This document shows positions 1 through 10,952 of a stretch of 64,000 nucleotides of DNA, in pieces (position 1 is the first letter of the stretch; the number at the start of each line of letters is the position of its first letter). Made by a program: the position numbers and the translations under genes. Origin of the DNA: Acanthacorydalis orientalis (taxonomy: Eukaryota; Arthropoda; Insecta; Megaloptera; Corydalidae). A model generated the notes under the pieces. The model saw only the letters and a program-made list of their open reading frames with translations. It had not been told where the DNA came from and did not search any database. Location of the stretch: assembly GCA_034766995.1 (NCBI GenBank), contig CM068315.1, positions 19,620,010 to 19,684,009 on the forward strand. The letters run 5' to 3'.

Positions 1-1005
1 TCTGGAGAATACAGCGGGTGGGATAGGACTTCCCATTTGACCGTTTCCAAGTGTGTTTTGACCGGTTTTCCGACGTGCGGACGAGCATTGTCATGCTGCA
101 AAATCACTTTGTCGTGTCTTTCAAATATTCCGGCCGTTTTTCCTTCAATGCACGGCTCAAGCGCATCAATTGAAGTCGGTAGCGATCTCCAGTGACGGTT
201 TCATTCGGTTTGAGCAGCTCATAGTAGATCACACTCTTATAATTCCACCAAATACAGAGAATGAGCTTGGATTCATGGATATTTGGCTTCGCCACTGGTG
301 TTGATGGTTGGTCGGGCTTGACCCATGACTTTCTGCGCTTGGGATTGTTGTAATCGATCCACTTTTCATCGCCCGTGACAATTCGATGCAAAAATCTCTT
401 CCTTTTCTCCCGTTGAAGCAGCAGTTCACAGGTAGAAAAACGCCTTTCAACGTCCCTCGGTTTCAATTCTTATGGGACCCAATTTCCTTGCTTTTGGATC
501 ATTCTCATGACTTTAAGGTGTTTTCTTACCATTGACAAGTCAACTCCCAACGACTCATACAATTATTGAAGTATTTGACATGGGTCTTCATTAAGCAATG
601 CCACAAATTCTTCATCGTTGAACTTTTTCGGCGGTCCAGGTCGTTCCTGGTCTTCCAAGTCGAAATCACCACTTTTAAAACGTGCTAACCACTTCCGACA
701 CATTTGCTCAGCTAGAGCATGGTCACCATAAACTTCCACTAAAATACAATGACTTTCGGAAGCACTTTTTTTCATGTTAAAGTAATGAAGTAAAACTCCC
801 CGCAAAAACAATTTATCCGGCACGAAATTCGACATATTCGATAAAGTACAAAGTGTTGTTATTTACGCTTCAACCAAATGACATACTGAAACTCACGTCT
901 AAGGACAGCTGTTTTACGTTGAATATTTGGTTAACGGGAACAATGGAAGAATGTTCTACCTACGCCATCCCTTGTAAAACGCTACGAATTAATTCCAACA
1001 CCTAA
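1..1005 (-). mobile_element. mariner element, transposase broken, cut by left window edge
   Basis: Reading the minus strand from about 835 gives an N-terminal mariner DNA-binding region (starts MSNFVPDKLFLRG, then LLHYFNMKKSASESH and FKSGDFDLEDQERPGPPKKF). After a break near 560 it resumes with KPRDVERRF, the first catalytic Asp in RIVTGDEKW (about 375), NPKRRKSWVKP and LLKPNETVTGDRY. The second Asp is in HDNARPH (about 90). The third Asp of the DD34D triad would lie just beyond base 1, because the window ends inside the PLYSP motif. Frame changes near 100 and 560 make it a pseudogene. The right terminus is probably the inverted repeat ending in ACACCTAA at 1005, next to a TA target dinucleotide. 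Family assignment to mariner is secure; subfamily is not claimed. Confidence 0.85.
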
Positions 1006-1055
1006 TAATATTTCAGTAAAAATAGATATCCAATAAATGCTCATAAATCTAGTGT
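1006..1055 (+). repeat. Solo terminal inverted repeat of the piggyBac-like family at 6175-8045
   Basis: The stretch ending TAAATCTAGTGTTAAG closely follows the last about 45 bases of the piggyBac-like elements that end at 8045 and 34840, including the preceding CAGTAAAAATAG block and the final TTAA. No transposase accompanies it. The mariner terminus lies immediately to its left, so the rest of the piggyBac element may have been displaced by the mariner or lie outside the window. It is a terminus or excision relic, not a gene. Confidence 0.6.
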
Positions 1056-1514
1056 TAAGAGATATGGATATTTAAGGTTTAGAGATGCGTCGACAGGTAA
1101 AGTCATTACGGCCTATATATTTAAATTTATGAATGATAATAAGATAACCAAAAGATAAAAATGTTAATAAGGTTAAAGGATAAAAAGGATCCAAAAAAGA
1201 TATCGAAAAAAGAATGTTGATAATTTTAACGATACTTGCTATAATTGTATAATAAATATTATATGTAACAAACACGTGTACGATTTTTATTCATCTCAAT
1301 GACATTTTTCATTTTAATCACGACACATTGATTAAGAAGTTTTATTATTATCTTATTTAAACATTTATACAATATTCTTAACAATGTTAAAGCGCTAGTA
1401 AATAAACAAAGACGAATAAAAATAATAACACGAATGCATATACAGGTGATTCTTATACGTTTTATAAAAAGACAGTTATCAAGAAAAATACTAAATACTC
1501 ATTCAATTATGCTG
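1056..1514. other. AT-rich intergenic DNA, nothing recognised
   Basis: Low-complexity AT-rich sequence. Short open frames here have no recognisable domain and look like chance. Confidence 0.5.
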
Positions 1515-1785
1515 TTGATCTTTGTCCTTTTGGATCACTTGAGTTTCTGTTCTCCATTACTGATTTTAGATACTCAACAAAAACAAGTTTGTTCAAGTAC
1601 AAAGCTGCGTAGGGTATACAATATCTAAAATTATAGTGTATCTAAAATGTACTTGAAGATGGTACACTTACAAAAACTAGTAGAGGAGAACACAGATTCA
1701 AGAGATCCAAAAGGACGAAGACCACCATTACAACACATCAGTGGGACCAAAAAATATAAAAATATACAATTATAACTCATTTTGT
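1515..1785. repeat. Inverted pair of dispersed repeat D1
   Basis: Two copies of one short repeat face each other: 1515-1600 carries TTTGTCCTTTTGGATCA and the right copy (about 1645-1785) carries the reverse complement TGATCCAAAAGGAC-like block (AGATCCAAAAGGACGAAG). The right copy continues into a GTGGGACC...ATATACAATTAT tail. Related single copies lie at 8222-8340, 13375-13450 and 29525-29640. The pair could form a hairpin. I do not recognise the family; it may be the 3' end of a retroelement or a MITE. Confidence 0.5.
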
Positions 1786-1821
1786 TGCCAAAAATCTATA
1801 AATAATCCAAAATTTATTTTC

Positions 1822-1858
<37 letters not shown>

Positions 1859-1879
1859 ACAGACTAAAAATTAGTGGAG

Positions 1880-2168
1880 TTAACCCTTTCGCTCCGACGC
1901 GCTTGTGATAAAATGTGATTACTGTGGGCAGAACGCGTCGATGACAACTCGACGATGGAATACTTATGATGCACGCTTGTGTTCTCTCTATAAACTTTCT
2001 AATGAAGTTTATTATAGTAATTAAAATTATTTTTTGAAAATGATTTTAATTTATCATATTAAAATCATTTATTTTAATATGATAGTTAACTATCTGATAT
2101 ATCCAATGTTGCCGAATATTCGGCTGGCAACGATATCTTATGTGCAAAGTGTGAAATAAAATAATATA
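1880..2168. repeat. Possible TTAA-type transposon end with hairpins
   Basis: Begins TTAACCCTTTCGCTCCGACG, which looks like a piggyBac-superfamily or TTAA-MITE terminus. Just inside are complementary words CGACGCG and CGCGTCG about 40 bases apart, and a second hairpin CGTCGA/TCGACG. A palindrome GCCGAATATTCGGC lies near 2115. No partner terminus or transposase was found, so element limits are uncertain. Confidence 0.3.
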
Positions 2169-2170
2169 TA

Positions 2171-2744
2171 TTAAGTTGGTAGAAAAATAATTGCGGTTTA
2201 TGACCTTAAAATTCATATACATTTTTCTCTTTTTTGATTTTCCTAGTTGTTTTAAGTGATCCAGAACTGTTGGATGACTAACACCTAACTTTTGTGTAAG
2301 CTCTCGAATTGTGCGTGGTTCTGATTAAACTAACGCCTTCAGTTAGTCGTCATGAAATGTAGAAGGATGTCAGCGACCTTCTTCAGCTTCAAGACTCTCG
2401 TACCCAGCACGAAAATTTTGAAACCACCATTGTACCGTACGTTCCTTGGTAGTACCCACACCAAAAACATCGTTTAGTTTATGAGCAGTTTCTGTTGCTT
2501 TACTGCCCGTTTTGAATTCATACAAAAAATGCTCTTAATTGTTTCTTTTCCATCATTAATTCAATATACCACAATTTCAATCAAAATTAATAATAAAATC
2601 AAAGTCGATGTTACCAAAATACAGACTGAAAAATGCACTTTAAAATGATATTAACATGAATGCGATGAAATGATATTTTCTTTGAAAAAAATTGAAGTTA
2701 GAATTCAGAAAATAAAAACTGCAAATATTTTCCTGCCAAACTAA
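2171..2744 (-). mobile_element. Hsmar1-like mariner deletion derivative (DNA-binding domain only), copy 1
   Basis: Inverted termini TTAAGTTGGTAGAAAAATAA and its partner ending CCAAACTAA are flanked by TA. The minus strand codes for the N-terminal mariner DNA-binding domain only: MEKKQLRAFF, then FGVGTTKERTVQWWFQNFRAGYE, and the second helix-turn-helix RTIRELTQKLGVSHPTV. About six codons later (LKQLGKSKK) it runs straight into the 3' untranslated end, so the whole DD34D catalytic domain is missing. In-frame stops are present. At 574 bp it is under half the length of an intact mariner. Copies with the same layout lie at 9169, 45997, 57424 and 59768. Confidence 0.85.
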
Positions 2745-3270
2745 TATAATAGGGTTTATCTACATCTAATATCGTTTTATACATATCTGACAGAGAATGT
2801 CAATTAATTAACATAACTCTTCAGTTTGAGACAACCATAGAAGGGACTGCATATAAACCGCATTTAGAATAATTTTAGACGTCCATGACTTGCATATATC
2901 TATTTTTGTTCATAATTTATTTTATTTATTTCCCTATAAGGAGACATATTCATTATTTACATATTTACGGTTTTCACCCACAATTACTACACTACATTTT
3001 TTATTAGGTGGCTAATTATTAATTTTTTGCTTGATTATCCAGTTTAAACGAATATACAAATATTTTTTTTATATTTAAATCATTATATGATCAAATAATT
3101 TAAAATTAATAATATTTGATAAATCGCGAATTTATAATCTCATTTTCTTGATACACTGTACTTGGTTTACACTATTATACAAGTCATGTTAATGACTTAT
3201 TTTTTAGTTCGATCTACTTCTTTGTCATACTATTGTCCAGAAATATATGAATTTTAAAACATGTATTTGT
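2745..3270. other. AT-rich intergenic DNA, nothing recognised
   Basis: No domain, repeat boundary or credible open frame seen. Confidence 0.5.
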
Positions 3271-4876
3271 TTAACCTTAAACGTACCACGTCCGGTCAAA
3301 TAACCAGTTTTAGAATTCGATTCAAAATTCTACATTTATTTTTATTTCTTTCATCCATTTGACTTTATGAAAATTTTTATATTATCCGTTTAATCAATTT
3401 TTCTATTTTTATCGTTCCTTTTTTGTCGTTTTTCTCTAAGAAACATATATAGTCTGACTTGTCTACTGCAACCGGTCATTTGACCGATCGACAAATTAAT
3501 GCACTTTAAGAAAGTTATTTGACCTGGATCTCAGTTCTGAATAGAACTCAGATCTGGATGGCTACAAACGAAAACTTTTGAATATGGCATGTCTTTGATT
3601 GGCACTGGTGCGAGCAATTGAAACATGATCTAAGGGAGCCGCTATCTGGCAACACGATTAATAAACGATTTATTGTTCTGATTTTCTCAGAATACATGCT
3701 TCATAGTGAATAATTATGACTACAGTGAAATGCATGTATGGCGAGATCATGAAACTGGACATTTTGAGAGTCTCAGAAGGAATACCGAAGTCTAAAAGCA
3801 ATCGAGCAAGAGAAAGATTGAACAAGTGTTATAATACTCAGTACTTAGTTGTATATGTTATTTGTACTATTTTATTTTATTTCTCAGTTTTATCCCTCAA
3901 GATATTTATACGTTTAGTTAGTTATTGGAAGAAATAAATAAGTGAAGAGTGTTCAGAAATTAGTGAAGGGCGATTCTGATCCTGAAGACGGCCATATTGA
4001 AAATGAAGATTATTTATTTAATACTGACGATGATTTTTCAGACATTGACGATGAATAAGAAAACATCTTAAATGCTCTTATAATTTATAAGAGAAAACCA
4101 AAGAAAAAAGTTCTTATACTAAATACGAAGAATAAATCTCTCAAAATCTAAAACAGCGTAAAGCGAATACCTGAAAAATTAGCATTTATAATAATAATAA
4201 ATTAAGTGTAGGTATGACTGACCAAATGTCGAAAAAGTATGGTGTAAAATCAAAATCTTGTAAATGGCCCGTTCAAATTTTCTTCAACATTGTTGATTTA
4301 GCTGGTATCAATACATGGGTTCTATACAAAGAAAAAAATGGAGAAAATATATCAAGACAAGAATTCCTATTTCAACTAGCAAAAGAACTTTCCAAGGAAC
4401 ATTAAGAATTGCACAAAGAAAGAAATGTAAATATGCAGAGAATATCAAGAGATCTAAGTAATATTTCATATTTACGAAAAACGTGTCAAATAGAATATTG
4501 CAAAGGTATTAAAACTACCAAAACTTGTATGAAGTGCAAAAGTATGTCTGGGAAAAATATATAATGGAAAAACCCATAATCTGCAAAAATGCGGTGGCCA
4601 AAATTAAATATTTATCAATTCTCTCTAAGTTAAAAAAACCTATGAACTTGTTTTTTCCCGTTCTTATTAAAAATAAAAATCAATTATATTATTTCTTTGT
4701 ATTATCTTTTATTATTATCTAAAAGTTATTTTTTGCATTGTTTCCCATATTAAATTGACAATTACATGCATCTAATTCGGAAAAAGATGATCTTTATTTC
4801 ATAACCGGTTCTTTAATCGGATACGGTAGGAATATATATATATATATATATAAAGTGCCGGTACGTTTAGTGTTAA
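3271..4876 (+). mobile_element. piggyBac-like element, internally deleted transposase
   Basis: Bounded by TTAA at both ends with inverted termini TTAACCTTAAACGTACC and GGTACGTTTAGTGTTAA. Inside on the plus strand are two remains of a piggyBac transposase. The first is an acidic N-terminal segment near 3960-4065 (DSDPEDGHIENEDYL, then DDDFSDIDDE and a stop). The second is a C-terminal segment at 4214-4405 (KSKSCKWPVQIFFNIVDLA) followed by broken zinc-ribbon cysteines around 4490-4600. The catalytic DDE core between them is absent. Hairpins in the left end include arms GGTCA/TGACC at 3474-3485 and a longer imperfect one near 3530-3560. It looks like a non-autonomous derivative. A 73-codon frame at 3716-3937 within it has no recognisable domain. 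Confidence 0.8.
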
Positions 4877-6174
4877 TGAAATGCGAACTGAAAGGTTTTC
4901 AATATAATTTCAGTCGTCTTATAGATCAATAAAAATATTTTTGTTCAAATACTACTCAACAAGTGACTGTAAGACACATACTGTTTTTAGGATAATTATA
5001 TTCTGAAGTGATTCGAAAATTTAAAGATGAATATCCATATGCGTAAATCAAATATTCAAAAGTATGCTACTGCTGTATCAGGACGATTTTTGAAGAAATA
5101 AATAAAGTTAAGAAAAATGATGAACAAAATAAAAAAATTTTAATAGAAAATATATTTATCGATAGAAAACTACTCAGCCATTCTTTGATTAATTACATAA
5201 TAATGACATTTAAGTAAAGTACATCCAGCAAGAGAAGACAATTTTCATGTCACATATTTAAAATTTAGTTACATTTATGATTTTTGCGATGGTCACGTCG
5301 TAAGTAAAATCATATAATTACTTTTGTAGAGAAGATTGAATATCATTAGATATGGGTTGTTTAACCATTTGAAAAAGAATATATATATATAACTCTGTAT
5401 TGACAATTCAGAATAATTAAAGCTTTAAACAAAAATTATGGCAATATAAACTGAATGTAAAGCATTAGATAAAAAATTTTGAATCTAGTGTGTGAAAATA
5501 TGAAATATAAAGTAAAAATGTATATTGAGATAAAAAAATATTATTTTTAACACCTTATGTATATTCCTATTTAGTAATTTTTTCATAAAAATGTTAATAA
5601 ATGAATAGACGAGCAAATAAAAAACTTAAAATATTTTTTTTCATTTTTTAATTTTTTTTTCACAGCTTATACTTTTAAAGACATATGAAATTTGTTGGAA
5701 GTGATTTTTATTTAGAAAATAATTACAGAACAGTGCAGTATTTTTTTTTTTTTTAAATATTTTTTCATAAAATATAGAGAAATTGTTATATAGCATTTTG
5801 AATCGTTTATGCATTGAATAAGTAACAAATTATTAAATTAAATATACACATTTCTAAAATGATTTGACACTATTATATCGATTATTTGATGGATGATAAT
5901 ATAGGTATGAGATTAAGAAAGAATAATTATGCGAATTTACATTTCATTTTTAATACAGTAAAATATTTATAATGAATTACAATATTCAATATATATATAT
6001 ATATATATATATTCACAATGATTTAGTACTGTTTATAAGTGTTTTATTAATAAATAATAAGGTTATTTGAAAACTTGCTCTGTTATTGTTTTAAATAAAA
6101 AAAAGAATAATTAGAATACATTTTATCTGTCATCCATAATGAGATTTAGTGTAGATAGAAATAAAAGCAGTGTA
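4877..6174. other. AT-rich intergenic DNA with short (TA)n and poly-T runs
   Basis: Contains (TA)n near 5380 and 5985-6011 and a poly-T run near 5740. No coding or transposon signature seen. Confidence 0.5.
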
Positions 6175-8045
6175 TTAACATTAGATTTAGATTCGGAAAC
6201 CCGGCAATTTGACGGGGTTCTGTTTCGTGCTTAAAAATTCCGAACATGTAAATATTATTTTCTAGTTATTATATATTGGTTTTTATGATATAATGTAGTG
6301 AATATACGAGTATATCGTATATCTCCACTCATTTTTATCCGAAAGACCTATATTTTCTTATTTCTATATACTGTATACCTATTTTTACGAAAATCCGTCA
6401 AATTGACGGGTTACTTAATTTACAATCAATCGTTTCAATTGTTGTGGAATAACAAAAATAAAAATGAGAATGAGTAAGGGAAAACAAAATAAATAACGGT
6501 TGTTTAGCAGCGAGTACGTAAACGAACAGCTTTGAACTATTTGTTTACAAAAAGAGCAATCGTTGTCATATCACGAATGATCATCTCAACTGTGCAGTTT
6601 GCAGGGAAAGGATGTGATATTTGGGAATTTAGTGAGGCTGAACTTTGTTATTTATAATACAATTGGAGCAAAGCGAGTGATCATTTCAAAAGTGAATTTT
6701 GCAGAAAAGGAACTGGAGTTTATTTACTAGACAAAGATTTGAATTTTTCAAGGTCGTTTGAAAATCTATCCATAAAGAAATATTTTTTATATTTATGTTC
6801 TGCCTACTTGGCTAAGTATTATGGACAAATTCCGAAAAGATATTGAATTGATAAAAAAAACTAACCAGTATAGATGAACACCTATCTGGATCGGATTCTG
6901 ATGCAAGTGTTACCGAACTAACGTTGATTTCTGTAATATGGGACAAATTTATACAAAATAGTCAGGCTTGTTATAAGCCTGCCATGAACATTACAATCGA
7001 TGAACATTTTTCACAACTAAAGCTAGATGCCGATTTACACAGCATATGCCAAATAAGCTCGATAAATTGGGCATTAGTTTTGGTTGGTATCGGACGTTAC
7101 AAACAAATATCTTATAAATGTCTTCCCACATTTAGGTAAAGACGAAATACGACAATCAAATATACCTTTGAGCGAATTCGTCGTGCTCAAGCATGCTGAA
7201 CTTTATTTAGGCCGTGGAGAAAACTTTAATACTGACAACTTTTTCACAAGCATTTCCCCTGAAAAAAAGTTGCTTGCAAAAAAACAACTCTTCTAGGGAT
7301 TATACGTGCAAACAAAAGAGAATTGCCAAACATTGCAAAGGCTAAGAAGGATATATGATCCAATTTTCCACAAAACTTTATAAATCACATGAGTACGTTC
7401 TCACAGTTTACAAATCCAAGCCAAACAAAAAGATATTATTGCTCAGTTCTAAACATGAAAATGTCGAAATAGAAGGTAATGCTAAACGTGTCCCTGAAAG
7501 AATCATATTTTACAACAAAACCTAGTTTGGGATAAATGTTGTTAACCAAATGACTAGAAAATATAGCGTGAAAGCAGAATGGGTTCCATAGATGGTCCCT
7601 TCAAGTGTTTTATAACATTTTAGATTTGGCAGCCATCAATGCCAGGATATTGTATAAAGAGATCACTGGAGTAGACATATCTAGAAAGAATTTTATTTTT
7701 CAACTGGCTGAAGAACTAAGCAGTGATCTTCGCGACGAACAAAATGCTAATTCCAATTCATTGCTAGTTATACAAAATCTTAATGTACAAAAGCCTCGCC
7801 AAATTGGATTATGTAAGAAAAATAGGTCTAATAATGTTTGTATTGAGTGTAACAAGTATGTATGCGGAAAATGTACATTCAAAATGGAGTTTATATGTAA
7901 AAAATGTACTGAATAAAACTGTTAATAAAAATCTATTGATTTAAGATAAAAAGATTTACAAAAATTTGCATTTCAATTTATCCGTCAAAAAGACGGATTT
8001 CAGTAAAAATAGGTATACAGTCGATATCCGTAAATCTAGTGTTAA
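6175..8045 (+). mobile_element. piggyBac-like element, copy 1 (1.87 kb), transposase pseudogene
   Basis: TTAA-bounded, with inverted termini TTAACATTAGATTTAGATTC and CCGTAAATCTAGTGTTAA. The transposase survives in several frames: an acidic start around 6840-6925, then IWDKFIQNSQACYKPAMNI, a region with the first catalytic Asp (SDVTNKYLINVFPHLG), NTDNFFTSI (second Asp), and a region matching GVDVVDQM but here degraded (GINVVNQM). The C-terminal block FYNILDLAAINARILYK ends in a cysteine-rich zinc-binding tail (CIECNKYVCGKCTFKMEFICKKC, about 7835-7915). Roughly 150 residues between acidic start and catalytic core are missing, the same deletion as in the copy at 32988. Stops and frameshifts make it inactive. 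A hairpin sits just inside each terminus. Confidence 0.88.
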
Positions 8046-8221
8046 GAACAAACATACCCAAAGCTTAAAGTCTGTTTTGACAAGTTGTCTCCATCCATAT
8101 GCTGCAGTGTGTTATTGTTTGAAGGTAGAACTTAATGGCAGCAATGAAATCACGAGTTTAGCAAATATTTATCAGTACAGTAAATTAGTATAGGGAAGCT
8201 AACTTTTATTAAATTTATCAT

Positions 8222-8340
8222 TATATGTTTTTATACCTGTGATCACATTAATACGTTTTCTCGGAATCCTTCATAATTCTGAATCACTTAAGATTATATT
8301 CTCCACTAATAGCTTCAGCACGTGAGCTATATTTAAAAAG
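8222..8340 (-). repeat. Dispersed repeat D1, single copy
   Basis: Aligns by eye with 29525-29640 over about 110 bases: GTGATCACATTAAT near 8240 against GTGATCCCATTAAT, then CTAATAGCTTCAGCACGTG against CTACTAGTTTCAATACGTG, ending in ATATTTAAAA. Diverged and unclassified. Confidence 0.45.
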
Positions 8341-9168
8341 TTCATATAAACAGGCTGCTCTTGAATCAGTTCCATTTTAAAAATCTCCAGAATAAAGAAA
8401 ATCTAATTACGAAAATCACTATAATTCGCGAAAAGAGTTATAATGATTTTAATAAGTATAAAAATTGATAACGAGCGTAAAAATTTTAATAAAGTAATAA
8501 AGAATATATTTGATTTTCAGTAGTGTTTTTATTTAAAATTGAATATATTTTTTTTCTTTGCCTAATACGGTATTGATGGTTAATTTATTTACCCTCATAA
8601 AGAAATTAAATATTGTTTCATTTTTTAATCCCATTCATACATCCGTATATCGTAAAATATTTTTATTTAATATCAACCTTGAATTAACATACATCTCTGA
8701 TTTTATTCAAATATGTATAAATACTCCATATATCCATTTAGAATTTTATTTTGCTTTTTATTTGCTTTTCATGATTAAACGAAACTAAATCTGAATTATT
8801 TGTCATATATTCATTTCGATTTGATTTAACCAGTCTAGGCCTATATTATCAGATTTAAAAATGACTGACTGAAAATGTTAAAAAAATAACCAGGACTATC
8901 TAAAATTCAACAAGATTAATCAGGACTGATTAGATTTATTAAGACTTGAGCAGAATTGACAGGTCTAAAAAACTATTGGAAGTGATTAATCCTAATCAGA
9001 CATGACCTAAATTATTTAGAAGTAAATATAAAAGAAAATATCAAATATTATAGTTCAGAAGAATTACTTTTGAGCAAGTAAAGTAAATTATTTTATAATA
9101 ATCGAATAATAATTAAAAATAAAATTGAAAGAATAATAAAGTTTGATTTAATTTTTTTTATTTTAATA
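8341..9168. other. AT-rich intergenic DNA with weak internal repetition
   Basis: No gene seen. Between about 8825 and 9010 short words such as ATCAGGACTGATTAG and CCAGGACTATC recur in a degenerate way, possibly an old short-period tandem array. Confidence 0.35.
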
Positions 9169-9705
9169 TTAGGTTGTCCGAAAAATAATTGGCGGTTTAT
9201 GACCTTTATATTTATATATATTTACAGCTTTTTGATTTTCTTGGCTGTTTTAAGTGGTCCAGAGCTGTTGGATGACTAACGCCTAACTTTTGTGCAAGCT
9301 CTTTACTTGTGCGTGGTTCTGATTCGATTCTTACCTTCAGTTGGTCGTTATGAACTGGAGGACGCCCGTGACGTTTAAGGCTCTCGTCGCCAGAACGAAA
9401 ATTTTGTAACCACGATTACACCATACGTTTCTTAACTGTACCCACACCAAAAGCATCGCTTGGTTTATCTGCAGTTTATGCTGCTTTATCATCCGTTTTG
9501 AACTTATGCAAAAAATAGCTCTTATTTGCTTCTTTTCAATCTTTAATTCAATAACGCTATTTGAAGTAAAATTAATAATAAAACCAAAGTCGATGTTACC
9601 AAAATACAGATCAAAAAATGCACTTTAAAATGATATAAATGAACACGACTCAATGGCACTTTCATTGAAAAAATTTTTATATAAAAAAAATTACATATTT
9701 CCATA
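9169..9705 (-). mobile_element. Hsmar1-like mariner deletion derivative, copy 2
   Basis: Starts TTAGGTTGTCCGAAAAATAA next to a TA. The minus strand codes for the same N-terminal helix-turn-helix region as at 2171 (REL.QKLGVSHPT) and then passes into the 3' untranslated end after LKQ, so the catalytic domain is missing. The right terminus is decayed and its position approximate. Stops and substitutions show it is older than copies 1 and 4. Confidence 0.75.
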
Positions 9706-10952
9706 GGCGAAAAGGGAATCTATTATAATTTATTCTCAATATAATAACGTATGCAATACTTTTCCAAAAAAACATATGGAAATTTCCAAACTTTTTTTAT
9801 AACAAAAATCACTCAGAAAACTGTCTATATAATAATTATTAAATTTTTTCACAAAAAACTTTGTAAGATTTCACACATACCTTCTTATTAACTATTTACA
9901 TGGCTATATTTAAAAGATACGGGATGTAGTAAAGGGTTGAATGATTTTAAACTCTTCTCCGAGTAGTCTTAAGGAAATATAAAGTATCGTGAAAAAATTG
10001 TGTATGAATTCCTTAACAGATAAAGAATAGCACAGTACAGTTTTGATACTGTGATAAAATTTAGTTTTATGAACGACTTATTTTTTCCCTCTACGAACCA
10101 TAAAAAAAATTCTTATTAAAATTTTTAAATAAATAGTTATTGACCATTTTTAATTATTGCTTATTCTCATTTCGGTGGTGGTGCTATCATTAATCATTTT
10201 ATATAATTAATCATTCTCAAATTACTATGGTGTAAAACAATCTAATAAATGAAAATCAGGTTTTACTATAGTTTAAATTTCTATCGGTGATGAACCTGTC
10301 ATTGAAATGCGTATAAGCAACAATTAAAGATGATTAACAATCATTTAATAATCAATCATTTATTGAAAATTGATTGTAGTTTATGCAATTAGAAAATAAA
10401 TCTTGAGTGAAATAAACATTGATTCCATTTTAAGATAAATAAATTGTACATATTTTTAAAAATAAATGGAATGATTATATCTCAAGAATAATTAAATTAC
10501 ATAACAAGATAAACTACAAACATAATCATTCCTTTAAGTATTTTCAAACACTTTTTTTCTATTCTTAGCATTTGTCAAAATATTTTCAAAAGTGATATTG
10601 CATTTGTACAGTTAAGTATACGGAATACAAAATAATTAGATAAATTCTTTATTAATTTATTACTTTACCGTGAACATTCGTAATCTCGATGTTTTTATAA
10701 ATATTTCAATTTAATACATTTTAAAACAAACGGTTAAGATAATATTAATCTCGCAATGCAAAATACACAATAACACTCTTATCAAAGATAAATATTTGCG
10801 TTCATTGTGAACAATTTATGAATGTGTTCTTTTATTAAAATATTATATACATATTCGTATAGATTTAATTGCGGAAAAACTAAATTATATCAGTTACTTT
10901 GTATAATTTCTGCAAAACGCCAATCCGTTAAAAATTACAATTCTAGTTATAT
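9706..10952. other. AT-rich intergenic DNA; one R-repeat copy inside
   Basis: Apart from repeat R at 10278-10385, no gene or transposon terminus was seen. Confidence 0.45.
10278..10385 (+). repeat. Unclassified interspersed repeat R, copy
   Basis: Contains CATTGAAATGCG followed by AAGCAACAATTAAAGAT and ATAATCAATCATTTATTGAA, matching the core of repeat R seen at 42655, 45310, 45896, 52978 and 59725-60160. Diverged; no coding capacity. Confidence 0.5.

Noticed and set aside
3716..3937. 73-codon open frame ending in a hydrophobic segment, inside the piggyBac-like element
   Set aside because: No family resemblance, and position in the element's untranslated end makes a gene unlikely.
8558..8788. 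76-codon open frame with hydrophobic residues
   Set aside because: Composition is what AT-rich DNA gives by chance; no motif, no start context, no conservation evidence.
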